Assembly: GCF_927312905.1 (NCBI RefSeq)
Contig: NZ_CAKMHQ010000072.1
Coordinates: 1 to 46,823, forward strand
Origin: Candidatus Nitrotoga sp. 1052
Lineage (GTDB): Bacteria > Pseudomonadota > Gammaproteobacteria > Burkholderiales > Gallionellaceae
Length of the DNA: 46,823 bases
Direction of reading: 5' to 3'
In this document: positions 1 through 7,933 of the stretch, piece by piece
Position numbering within the stretch: position 1 is the first letter of the stretch
Layout of the letters: every line of letters begins with the position of its first letter
Notes under the pieces: model-generated
What the model was told of the DNA's origin: nothing
What the model saw: only the letters and a program-made list of their open reading frames with translations
Database searches by the model: none
Program-made: the position numbers and the translations under genes

Positions 1-211
1 ACCCGGCAATACCAGGTGGCTGGCAGAATTAACGGGTAGCCCGACAGGCTGCTAGTCACTCTTTTCTCCAGCCGCGCTCGCAGAAATGGTACTCAGAGAA
101 ACCAGATTTATTTGTCAAACGTGTTTAAAAACAGGCGTGACTTGACAATGAGCAGCTTACGCGCGGACGAATCAAGCGGTTAAACTGAAAATGGTTTAGA
201 GGCATATAAAT

Positions 212-769
212 TTATGCTTCGCTCTTCCATTTGATAGAACAACCCATGCTGGCGATCTGCTCTAGCGGCCCCTTGCCAGTTTGCGCTACTTGCACCATTG
301 CATTAAACAAATCACGCGGTACATCCGGTACCGCCTCCTTACGCGAGGCATCTAGTCGACCACGGTATTGCAATTCAAGCTGAGCATTGAATCCGAAAAA
401 GTCTGGCGTGCAAACCGCTCCGTAATCCTTAGCAACTTGCTGTGTTTCGTCCCATACATAAGGGAATGGATAAGCGTATTGCTGAGCCACTTTCTGCATA
501 TTCTCGAATGAGTCCTCCACATATTCTGCAGGATCATTCGACATGATGGCAATGCTGTTAATGCCATATTGCAGCAGTTCGCGTGTATCCCGCACGATAC
601 GGTTCTGGATGGATTTTACATAGGGACAATGGTTGCAAATGAACATCACCAATAGTCCATTCTTGCCACATGTATTTTTCGAGGTGTAACGTTTTCCATC
701 CACACCCCGCAAGTCAAATTCATGAGCCTTCCAGCCGAAATCGCAAACTGGCGGTTGTAAACTTACCAT
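212..769 (-). CDS. Thioredoxin-like (redoxin/AhpC-TSA fold) protein
   Basis: A 185-residue soluble protein of the thioredoxin superfamily, of the type annotated as redoxin-domain or thioredoxin family protein. A CxxC-type motif, CNHCPYVK, lies near residue 45 after a hydrophobic strand. The downstream CTPDFFGF segment resembles the cis-proline loop of the fold. It probably carries out thiol-disulfide or peroxide chemistry in the cytosol; no signal peptide is visible. The start at 769 is preferred over one 21 bases further upstream because AAGGAGA sits about 7 bases before this ATG. It stands alone, and its promoter would lie in or beside the IS30 remnant upstream. The exact substrate cannot be told. 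Confidence 0.85.
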   Translation of the reverse strand: MVSLQPPVCDFGWKAHEFDLRGVDGKRYTSKNTCGKNGLLVMFICNHCPYVKSIQNRIVRDTRELLQYGINSIAIMSNDPAEYVEDSFENMQKVAQQYAYPFPYVWDETQQVAKDYGAVCTPDFFGFNAQLELQYRGRLDASRKEAVPDVPRDLFNAMVQVAQTGKGPLEQIASMGCSIKWKSEA

Positions 770-799
770 TGAATCTCTCCTTGACAACAATTTTCAGGG

Positions 800-1591
800 A
801 CGTTTTCAAATCCCAAGTGAAAAAACGCAACATGATGCTGCCTGAAGTTAAAAGCGTCTGGCATCAACAACTATGCGGATCATTTGAACCCGGGTAACTT
901 CATGGGCGGGCGTTCAGTTTCCACGCAATCGCATTCAGCGTCTTCTCGTGAGAAGACGCTCAAATCACAGCCCTTGGGCAAGTCCTGATAGCAAGTCGTG
1001 AGTGTTCTCGATAATGTTTTGCTACCAGGAGCCATGCTGGTCTGTAAGGAATACTCCTTCACCAGTTTCTACCGTCAGTTACTGGTGCGCCGGTATTTTC
1101 TTGCCCTGATCGCAAACCATCGACAGATCCTTTTGCGCCCCGAGCGGTTGAACACATGACCGAATCTTTTTACCGCTAATTTGGTATTGGCGCTGTCTAT
1201 CCTTGGCCAGCTCTGCATGCGGGATCGAGTAGCCAGTGTGCCAGCAATATGCTCAGATGTGAATAGTCAACTTGTATAAAACGGGTAACCTGCTCCCACA
1301 GTCCGGTGTTCGGCCGCAATTTGCGCTCAACGTGCAGCTTGACTGTGCAAGAGTGTGTCCTTCGTTGCACTGTGCTGGCCCGGCAACACCGCCGTCATCA
1401 CAGGCATACCAGCGCTCCGGAGCCGTTTCGGAGGAGCCCAGTCGTTATGCTTTAGCTCCCGGCTCAGCGTTGCTGCAGAGCGCCCAGGTTGGTACACCAT
1501 CGATAACTGCGTCTGGATCATCGTTCGCCCTTCGATACACAGTTGATTGTAGATTTTTCCCGTGCACTATTTTCTGGAGAAAATAGTGCAC
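800..1591 (-). pseudogene. Decayed IS30-family transposase
   Basis: Reading the minus strand, pieces of one IS30-type transposase appear in order but in different frames. Near 1390-1560 is the N-terminal helix-turn-helix part (TMIQTQLSMVYQPG, then ATLSRELKHNDW). Near 1070-1140 is the catalytic stretch LSMVCDQGKK with ENTH a little later. Near 900-985 is LPKGCDLSVFSRED followed, one frame over, by LNAIAWKLNARP, then back to LPGFK. Full IS30 transposases exceed 300 residues, so about a third is also missing. Several stops and at least two compensating frameshifts make it non-functional. The C-terminal boundary near 800 is approximate. Reading frames on the opposite strand here are shadows. Confidence 0.75.
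1562..1591. repeat. Perfect 14-bp inverted repeat with 2-base centre
   Basis: The arms GTGCACTATTTTCT and AGAAAATAGTGCAC flank only GG, giving a 30-base near-perfect palindrome. It lies just upstream of the 5' end of the IS30 transposase remnant and about 210 bases before cfa. It could be a terminal repeat junction of the insertion element, two abutted ends, or an operator. There is no T-run, so a terminator is unlikely. Confidence 0.7.
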
Positions 1592-1798
1592 TTGGTTTTT
1601 GAGCGCACCTTATGTTTGATAGCGCACAGAATCAATATGATTATTGGAATAGCGTTTACAAATAGCAACAAAGGCTAATGGAAACTGTTTATGTTGAATA
1701 ATGGCTATGTTATGTGTGCTACACATTTTACTAACAAGCGGAAAAACAAGCTTAATTGTTGTGGCTAATTCGTGCCATAAAACAAGGAGTGGAACTGC

Positions 1799-3121
1799 AT
1801 GAATATGATTAGCGCAGAGCTGCTGCGCGCTCAACCCGATGGGTTTAGGATAAAGCGCGTTGTAGAGCAAGTGTTTCGAAATTACACCGGCAGTCTTGGC
1901 GTGCGATTATGGGATGGAAAGTTAATATCTCTGGGGCGAGATAAACCAGTTGCCACCATCATTATCAATACGGCAAAACTTATTCGTGAGTTAGCTTGGC
2001 GGCCGGACCCACTCCGTCTAGCAGAGGCCTATTTTTTTGGCGAAATTGATGTAGAGGGCGATCTCTATGCTTTGCTGAAACAACGGACCCATTTACAATC
2101 GTTAGCACTATCCGTGCGAAATCGGCTTGCTTTGTTTTCAGCAGCTATGCGTCTCGGCAATCATCTTGAGAATGTAGGCCACAATAGCTCGTCGATTCGA
2201 TGGCCGAAGCCATTAAAAACACTCATATCGCGTACGCATTCTAAAGAACTCAACCGTGAAGCAATCGCCTTCCACTATGATGTGTCAAACGATTTCTACC
2301 GGCTTTGGCTGGACGAGCAGATGGTTTACTCGTGTGCATATTTTGATGACCCCGACGAGAGTATTGATCAGGCGCAACGCAATAAACTCAATCACATCTG
2401 CCGCAAGCTGCGGCTCAAAGCGGGAGAACGATTATTGGATATCGGTTGCGGGTGGGGGGCATTGATTTGCTGGGCCGCACAACATTACGGCGTTCGCGCC
2501 CATGGCATCACCTTAAGCCGCCAGCAATATGAGTGGACGAAAAATAAAATCAACGACTTGGGAATAGCGAATCAAGTAACGGTTGAATTAATGGATTATC
2601 GGGATTTACCAGAAAATACGGTCTATGAAAAAGTGTCGAGTATCGGCATGTTTGAACACGTCGGGATTAAAAACCTGCCAACCTATTTCCGTGCCGTGGG
2701 CCGCGTACTCAAGCCTGGAGGCCTTTTTCTTAATCATGGAATAACGAACGATGAAGAAGGCGGACACAAAACCATCGGCTCCGAATTTATGCAGCGGTAC
2801 GTCTTTCCCGATGGCGAACTCGAGAGCGTAAGTAATGTGCAGCGCGTGATGGAGCACACGGGCTTCGAAATATGGGATGTCGAAGCGTTACGGCCTCACT
2901 ATGTGCTCACATTACAACGTTGGGTGAAGCAACTTGAAGCGCATGAGGAAGAGGCGAAAGCGCTTGTCGGCGAAGCGACGTATCGAGTGTGGCGACTGTA
3001 TATGGCGGCCTGCGCGTCGCAATTCGAACAGGGGGCCATCGGCGTTTATCAGATTCTCGCCACAAACAGGCGCGACGGATTGGTTGATTTGCCTCTGACT
3101 CGGCGCGATCTTTATCCATGA
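1799..3121 (+). CDS. cfa: Cyclopropane-fatty-acyl-phospholipid synthase
   Basis: S-adenosylmethionine-dependent methyltransferase that adds a methylene bridge to unsaturated acyl chains of membrane phospholipids. The N-terminal part (residues 1-150) matches the lipid-binding domain of the family. HYDVSNDFYRLWLD at about 159 starts the catalytic domain, DIGCGWGALI at 214 is the SAM-binding loop, and GMFEHVG near 282 is a conserved active-site stretch. At 440 residues it is longer than E. coli Cfa (382) but normal for the Pseudomonas/beta type. AAGGAG lies 9 bases before the ATG. It is monocistronic, behind the decayed IS30 element. Such genes often respond to stationary phase, but no specific signal could be assigned in the 200-base leader. 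Confidence 0.95.
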   Translation: MNMISAELLRAQPDGFRIKRVVEQVFRNYTGSLGVRLWDGKLISLGRDKPVATIIINTAKLIRELAWRPDPLRLAEAYFFGEIDVEGDLYALLKQRTHLQSLALSVRNRLALFSAAMRLGNHLENVGHNSSSIRWPKPLKTLISRTHSKELNREAIAFHYDVSNDFYRLWLDEQMVYSCAYFDDPDESIDQAQRNKLNHICRKLRLKAGERLLDIGCGWGALICWAAQHYGVRAHGITLSRQQYEWTKNKINDLGIANQVTVELMDYRDLPENTVYEKVSSIGMFEHVGIKNLPTYFRAVGRVLKPGGLFLNHGITNDEEGGHKTIGSEFMQRYVFPDGELESVSNVQRVMEHTGFEIWDVEALRPHYVLTLQRWVKQLEAHEEEAKALVGEATYRVWRLYMAACASQFEQGAIGVYQILATNRRDGLVDLPLTRRDLYP

Positions 3122-3578
3122 ACTCGCCCGACCGACAAGGCGAAATGACTGAGATCCGGTTGAGCGCAATGAGATACTGGATAAGTGGATGCGAGACTTG
3201 ATGCCGAGCCGCTTTTGCTGAAGTAGTGCGACACTTTCAATACTGCGGATAAAATATTCTGTCAGCACGATTTCAGCCTGCACTTTATCTCTTGCCGCAA
3301 GACGCTTTGGATCACTTTAAGCACTAGAAGCCTGACTAGCTTGAGTGTACGACCTTTTTCCGTCAGAGAATTTATTTCTAGCCGATGTCAGATCGTCGTT
3401 TAGTGCTATTACACTAAGACTATCGCTTTCACAGGAATCTGCCTAAAAAGTCATGGGCAATTCGATATGCTACCCCAGCGTCTTTGGCCATCGCGTGCAG
3501 ACCATAAGGCAACGTCTTCACATTATTGTATCCAAATCAGAAGATGATGAAACTTCCAGAGAAGGAGTAATTGGCGCC
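3122..3578. other. Intergenic stretch, no gene recognised
   Basis: About 450 bases between cfa and the NDUFA9-like gene. Short open stretches exist on both strands but none shows a family motif or a good start. The in-frame extension of the downstream gene back to 3453 has no ribosome site and poor similarity to the family. No hairpin terminator with a T-run was seen. Confidence 0.5.
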
Positions 3579-4523
3579 ATGAAAATCAATAATGTATGCA
3601 TTATGGGTGGGAGCGGTTTTGTTGGCGGGCATATCGCGCACTTGCTGACTGCACTAGGAATCAGCCTAGTCATCCCCACTCGCCACCGTGAGCGCACCAG
3701 GGAGCTCCTGGCTCTGCCGACGGTGAACGTGGTGAAAGCGAATATCCATGACGATGCTGAACTCGATCGGTTATTAGTCGGTATGGATGCAGTGATCAAC
3801 CTGGTGGGCATTTTACACGGCGACTTTACTGCTGCGCACGTGGAATTGCCGCGTAAAATTGTGGCTGCGTGCAAGCGCAACGGGATAGCGCGGCTATTGC
3901 ACATGAGCGCCCTCAACGCCAGTACTGACGCTCTCAGCAACTATCTTCGCTCCAAGGGCGAAGGTGAGAAGGTCGTAATGGAGTCGGGCTTGATGACGAC
4001 CATTTTCAGGCCGTCGGTCATATTCGGGCCGGGGGATTCTTTTCTCAATCTGTTTGCTAAGCTGACGCGGTTCCTGCCGATATTACCGCTGGCATCGCCC
4101 AATGCGAAATTCCAGCCGGTGTTTGTGGAAAATGTGGCGCATGCATACGCGGCAAGCCTTGCTGCTCCCGCCACATTTGGTCAGAGTTACGACCTATGCG
4201 GTCCCAAAATCTATACCCTGCGGCAGCTGGTAAAATATGTGGCGCATGTCACTGGACATCACTCGATCATTATCGGCTTGAATGACAGTCTTTCCTACCT
4301 GCAAGCGTTGATGATGGAGCTGCTGCCGGGCAAGCTCATGACTCGCGACAATTATTACTCGATGAAAGTGGACAGCGTGTGCAGCTGTGACGGTGGCAAT
4401 AACTTCGCGACAGTGTTAGGTATCAGCCCTGTTGCGCTGGAAGATGCGGCCCCGCTCTACTTGGCACGCCATAAGTCCATGGGATATAACCTTTTCGCGA
4501 TAGGGCGGGGCGGTAAAAGTTAG
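3579..4523 (+). CDS. NAD(P)-binding NDUFA9-like (complex I accessory family) protein
   Basis: An atypical short-chain dehydrogenase/epimerase-fold protein of the kind annotated as complex I NDUFA9 subunit family. GGSGFVGG at residues 10-17 is the dinucleotide-binding loop. Further on are INLVGIL, the YLRSK (YxxxK) signature near 122, and FRPSVIFGPGD. The true substrate of bacterial members is unclear; quinone or respiratory-chain maintenance has been suggested from the mitochondrial homologue. The ATG at 3579 is chosen because AAGGAG is 11 bases upstream and the binding loop normally sits within the first 15 residues. In related bacteria this gene is commonly followed by cca, which fits the cca start seen 8 bases after its stop. 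Confidence 0.85.
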   Translation: MKINNVCIMGGSGFVGGHIAHLLTALGISLVIPTRHRERTRELLALPTVNVVKANIHDDAELDRLLVGMDAVINLVGILHGDFTAAHVELPRKIVAACKRNGIARLLHMSALNASTDALSNYLRSKGEGEKVVMESGLMTTIFRPSVIFGPGDSFLNLFAKLTRFLPILPLASPNAKFQPVFVENVAHAYAASLAAPATFGQSYDLCGPKIYTLRQLVKYVAHVTGHHSIIIGLNDSLSYLQALMMELLPGKLMTRDNYYSMKVDSVCSCDGGNNFATVLGISPVALEDAAPLYLARHKSMGYNLFAIGRGGKS

Positions 4524-4530
4524 CCATTCA

Positions 4531-4566
4531 ATGAAAACTTATCTGATTGGTGGCTCAGTGCGTGAC
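4531..4566 (+). pseudogene. cca: 5' stump of the CCA-adding enzyme gene
   Basis: The ATG at 4531, 7 bases after the upstream stop codon, opens MKTYLIGGSVRD, the characteristic N-terminus of bacterial multifunctional CCA-adding enzyme (tRNA nucleotidyltransferase), including the GG of its nucleotide-binding motif. After codon 12 the similarity ends abruptly at GTGAGGTCC and the frame stops about 20 codons later. An IS3-family remnant begins exactly there. The remaining roughly 400 codons are nowhere in this window. A single short match is limited evidence, but motif, position and neighbour agree. Confidence 0.7.
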
Positions 4567-4890
4567 GTGAGGTCCGTTGTCAATAATGGATACGAACTGG
4601 TTCATGCTGTCAGTCTTTTTTCATAGAACTGGCGTTCAAATGCAGCGGACGATAGATAGCTTAGTTGAGCCCATTATGCGTTGTCGTTTGTAAAATATCT
4701 CGATGTATTCAGTAATTGCCTGAATGGCCTCGCACGGGTTTTGAAACGCCTGTGACGTACCAATTCGTTTTTGAGTAATCCCCAAGCTTTCTATCGGTGC
4801 AATGTCATAGCAATTACCTCGTCGTGATTTATATGAGGTGCCCTAAAGTATTTCTGCAGCTTGTCGTAAAGGATAATGTAACCACGCATA
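4567..4890 (-). pseudogene. IS3-family transposase remnant (3' end of element)
   Basis: Minus-strand fragments of the integrase-core (OrfB) domain: YDKLQKYF, then GNCYDIAPIES near 4786-4818 (IS3-type GNCYDNA..ES motif). After a frameshift come WGLLKNELV, RRFKT, AITEYIEIFYKRQR and finally AFERQFYEKRLTA with a stop at 4602-4604, the usual C-terminus of this group. About 35 bases remain to the junction with cca at 4567, the size expected for an IS3 end. The 5' two-thirds of the element is missing and no opposite end is recognisable, so it is an old, truncated insertion. Confidence 0.75.
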
Positions 4891-5009
4891 GGATGAGAAA
4901 AATAATTTTTTAAATTACAAAGTATTTTGCCATCATTGAAACTATTGCCGTATTGATTTATTGAGGTATTTTAAAGTGCAGTGTAATTTTAGACTGTAAT
5001 GAAAATTAT

Positions 5010-5038
5010 TTGCATGCGTAATAGTTCGTTATTGTAAT
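5010..5038 (+). promoter_or_regulatory. Candidate sigma70 promoter for the pil operon
   Basis: TTGCAT and TGTAAT separated by 17 bases lie about 40 bases before the pilM start in a strongly AT-rich leader (4890-5078). The -10 matches consensus at five of six positions and the -35 only at three. Other pairings are possible in such AT-rich DNA. No Shine-Dalgarno sequence precedes the pilM ATG. Confidence 0.3.
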
Positions 5039-5078
5039 TATTTAAATTACTTAATACATAAAGTTCTAATCATAAATT

Positions 5079-6179
5079 ATGATCCAAGGCAAGTTAAACA
5101 TTTCGTTAGATTTCTTGTATACCAAGACGCCGCCTTTAATTGGGGTCGATATTTGCTCGTCTTCAATCAAAATTGTGGAGCTAAGCGAATTACCGAAGAA
5201 AAACGGCTATGTTATCGAGCATTATGCTATTGAAGCATTGCCCCAATACGCGGTAAGTGATGGCAACGTCAATAATATGGAGGCAGTTTCGGAATGTCTG
5301 CGACGTGCTTGGAAGCGAATGGGGACACGTATTAAAAACATTAGCCTTGCGCTTCCCGCTGCCGCCGTGATTAGCAAAAAAATTTTTCTGCCTAGTGGAT
5401 TGAATGTGGAAGATCTGGAGTATCAGGTGGAGGCGGAAGCAAATCAGTACATTCCATTTGCCATTGACGAGGTTAACCTGGATTTTCAAGTAATAGGCCC
5501 GGCACCTGGTAATACTGCAGAAATCGAAATATTGTTGGCTGCCTCGCGCAAAACTAACCTGGAAGATCGAGTTGCTGTCGCACAAGTGGCCGGGCTCAAG
5601 GTGATGGTGATGGATGTAGAGCATTATGCCGCTGAAATGGCGTTTGATCAGATCCGCTTGCAGTTGCCGGGAGGTGCCGCGGATCAATGCGTAGCGTTGG
5701 TAGATATCGGTGCAAACGTAATGAATGTAAATATACTGCGCAACGGGCAATCGGTGTACATGCGCGACCAGCAAATGGGTGGCGAACAATTGACGCAACA
5801 TATCCAGAATGCGTTCGGTTTGTCCGCCGAGGAGGCAGAAGCAGGCAAACTTAATGGCGGATTGCCGGAGAATTATGAAAGCGACGTATTGACACCGTTC
5901 CGCGAAAGTGTGGCGGGCGAAGTGTTTCGTGCCATTCAGCTTTTCTTTACCTCAACCCAGTTCAACGAAGTAAGTTACATTGTTTTAGCTGGCGGCTGCG
6001 CAGCGCTGTCTAATTTGGACGATGCTGTTGCAACGCGTACGCAGGTGAAAACACTGGTAGCCAATCCCTTTGCTCAGATGACCTTGTCCGGGCGCATCAA
6101 ACAGCGGCAATTGCAGATTGATGCGCCGGCGCTAATGATTGCTTGTGGTCTCGCGATGCGGAGGTTTGATCCTTCATGA
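5079..6179 (+). CDS. pilM: Type IV pilus assembly ATPase-like protein PilM
   Basis: Cytoplasmic actin-like protein of the type IV pilus inner-membrane alignment complex. It binds the N-terminal tail of PilN and links the motor ATPases to PilNOP. Nucleotide-binding signatures of the actin/FtsA fold are visible: GVDICSSSIK at 22, VDIGANVMNVN near 208 and LAGGCAALS near 302. The length (366) is usual. First gene of pilMNOPQ; its stop overlaps pilN in ATGA, implying coupled translation. The start has no ribosome site and follows a long AT-rich region, but no better in-frame start exists. The operon is directly downstream of the IS3-interrupted cca stump. Confidence 0.95.
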   Translation: MIQGKLNISLDFLYTKTPPLIGVDICSSSIKIVELSELPKKNGYVIEHYAIEALPQYAVSDGNVNNMEAVSECLRRAWKRMGTRIKNISLALPAAAVISKKIFLPSGLNVEDLEYQVEAEANQYIPFAIDEVNLDFQVIGPAPGNTAEIEILLAASRKTNLEDRVAVAQVAGLKVMVMDVEHYAAEMAFDQIRLQLPGGAADQCVALVDIGANVMNVNILRNGQSVYMRDQQMGGEQLTQHIQNAFGLSAEEAEAGKLNGGLPENYESDVLTPFRESVAGEVFRAIQLFFTSTQFNEVSYIVLAGGCAALSNLDDAVATRTQVKTLVANPFAQMTLSGRIKQRQLQIDAPALMIACGLAMRRFDPS

Positions 6180-6772
6180 TACGCATTAATTTATTACCGC
6201 ATCGCGCTGAGAAGCGCAAAGCGCGGCAGATTCAGTTCTATGCGTTCAGCGCAATCACGCTAGTGCTGGCAGCAATGCTTGTTGGTTTTGTGCATGTTGT
6301 CATTAATACTCAGATTGAATATCAGGAACGCCGCAACCGATATCTGACAGATCAAATGGTCCTACTAGACAAGCAGATCGCTGAAATAAAGCGTCTAAAG
6401 ATGGAAATCGCAGCACTGATGGAGCGGAAAACGGTGGTTGAAAAACTGCAAAGTACCCGCTCAGATGTGGTGCATCTGCTGGACCAGATGTTGAATATTT
6501 TGCCAGAAAGCGTGTATTTAAAAACGATTAAACAGACGGGCAACAAAATAAACCTGGTTGGTTTTACTCAGTCGAATGCCCGGGTATCCACTTTGATGCG
6601 TTCCATTGATAGTTCTCAATGGCTAGACTCGCCGACACTGGTTCAAATTTCTGCGACAACCGCGAACGCGAATGGGCCACGCTTGAACGAGTTTACTCTG
6701 AATTTCAATTTGACCACTCTGGTGCCAACAACCCCCGCTGCTCCGGCTAAAACAGCTGGCACGAAAGGTTAG
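6176..6772 (+). CDS. pilN: Type IV pilus assembly protein PilN
   Basis: Bitopic inner-membrane protein of the pilus alignment complex. It opens with MIRINLLPHRAEKRK, the conserved PilN segment that docks into PilM, followed by one membrane helix (about 23-45), a coiled-coil stretch rich in E, K, R and L (about 50-95) and a small periplasmic ferredoxin-like domain. Length 198 is typical. It overlaps pilM by 4 bases and ends 8 bases before pilO. The Ala/Pro/Thr-rich C-terminal tail is probably unstructured. Confidence 0.95.
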   Translation: MIRINLLPHRAEKRKARQIQFYAFSAITLVLAAMLVGFVHVVINTQIEYQERRNRYLTDQMVLLDKQIAEIKRLKMEIAALMERKTVVEKLQSTRSDVVHLLDQMLNILPESVYLKTIKQTGNKINLVGFTQSNARVSTLMRSIDSSQWLDSPTLVQISATTANANGPRLNEFTLNFNLTTLVPTTPAAPAKTAGTKG

Positions 6773-6780
6773 GTGAGATC

Positions 6781-7407
6781 ATGAGACTACTAGAAGAACT
6801 AAAGAATATTAACCCCAAAGATCCTGGCGGCTGGCCTTTGTTGGTGAAGCTCAGCGCATTTGTGGCGATATTTGTGACCGTTTTACTTTCGGGTGCCATA
6901 TTTGACTGGAAAGATCGTTGGGAAGCGCTGAGCACGGCCAAGCAGATTGAGGCTACATTAAAAACAGATTTCAAGGCCAAGAAGGCAATAGCCATCAATC
7001 TAGATGTTATCAATAAAAAACTTACAGAAGCCAAGCAATCGTTTGATGCGCTGCTAAAACAATTGCCGAGCAAGTCAGAAATGGACGCGTTGCTGACTGA
7101 TATTAATCAGGCTGGCCTGGGTCGCGGTCTACAATTTGAATTGTTTAAACCTGGCGCCGAGATTATTACCGGCGTGTTTGCTGAGCAGGCAATTACTATT
7201 AAAGTAACGGGCAATTATGATGACATTGGTAAGTTTGCTAGCGATATTGCCCAATTGCCGCGCATCGTATCGTTGAGCGAAATTAGCATTAATCCAACGG
7301 GAGGGCACCTGACTATGGATACTATAGCTAAAACATATCGCTATTTAGATGAGGAAGAATTAACTGCACAGAAGCAATTGTCCAAGAAGGCTGGAGCTCC
7401 CAAATGA
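6781..7407 (+). CDS. pilO: Type IV pilus assembly protein PilO
   Basis: Inner-membrane partner of PilN. The cytoplasmic N-terminus contains the conserved NPKDPGGWP segment, then comes one membrane helix (about residues 20-43), a coiled coil, and the periplasmic PilO fold with LPSKSEMDALLTDI and LPRIVSLSEISI. At 208 residues it is of normal size. PilN and PilO form heterodimers that contact PilP. The stop overlaps the pilP start in ATGA. Confidence 0.95.
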   Translation: MRLLEELKNINPKDPGGWPLLVKLSAFVAIFVTVLLSGAIFDWKDRWEALSTAKQIEATLKTDFKAKKAIAINLDVINKKLTEAKQSFDALLKQLPSKSEMDALLTDINQAGLGRGLQFELFKPGAEIITGVFAEQAITIKVTGNYDDIGKFASDIAQLPRIVSLSEISINPTGGHLTMDTIAKTYRYLDEEELTAQKQLSKKAGAPK

Positions 7408-7916
7408 GACTGGCTGGCTTACTACTGTTCACATCTTTATTACTGTCCGCCTGTGCTGACGAGGAGTTTCAGGATTTGCGCGATTTCGTCAAAGACACTG
7501 GAAGTGGAATGCGGGGCAAGGTGGATCCACCCCCTGAGATTAAGCCTTATGAGCCATTCGTTTATGATAACTCTACAGGTTTGCCCGATCCATTCAAACC
7601 ACGTAAGCCCGAAGCGAAAAGTGGCGATCTCCCTGGCCTCAATCAGCCGGATATGAAACGACGTCGAGAAGCACTGGAAGAGTTGCCATTAGAAAGTTTG
7701 AAGATGGTAGGTTTCCTTTATAAGGATAAAGTTGGTCATGCTATCGTCCGCTCGTCGGATAGCAAGCTCCATCGAGTCAAGGCAGGCAATTACCTAGGAT
7801 CGAATTTTGGTCAAATTATTTCAGTTACAGAAACTGAAGTGAAAATCAAGGAAATCGTGCAGGATAGTGCGGGAGACTGGACGGAACGTATAAGTAGTTT
7901 GCCATTGATGGAATGA
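7404..7916 (+). CDS. pilP: Pilotin-like lipoprotein PilP
   Basis: Inner-membrane lipoprotein that bridges PilNO to the secretin PilQ. The N-terminal signal ends in the lipobox LLSAC, with the acylated cysteine at residue 17. A disordered Pro-rich linker follows, then the beta-sandwich HR domain (LESLKMVGFLYKDKVGHAIV, residues about 92-111, and the HRVKAGNYLG segment). Length 170 is usual. It overlaps pilO by 4 bases and lies 17 bases before pilQ with a GGAGTG ribosome site between. Confidence 0.93.
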   Translation: MRLAGLLLFTSLLLSACADEEFQDLRDFVKDTGSGMRGKVDPPPEIKPYEPFVYDNSTGLPDPFKPRKPEAKSGDLPGLNQPDMKRRREALEELPLESLKMVGFLYKDKVGHAIVRSSDSKLHRVKAGNYLGSNFGQIISVTETEVKIKEIVQDSAGDWTERISSLPLME

Positions 7917-7933
7917 ATGATTAGGAGTGAAAC

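Noticed and set aside
1272-1586. A 104-codon plus-strand frame
   Set aside because: Opposite to recognisable IS30 transposase fragments; no protein-like features.
3453-3578. 42-codon N-terminal extension of the NDUFA9-like protein
   Set aside because: The nucleotide-binding loop normally starts within 15 residues, and a ribosome site precedes the internal ATG.
5190-5801. A 203-codon minus-strand frame within pilM
   Set aside because: Shadow of pilM, without recognisable motifs.
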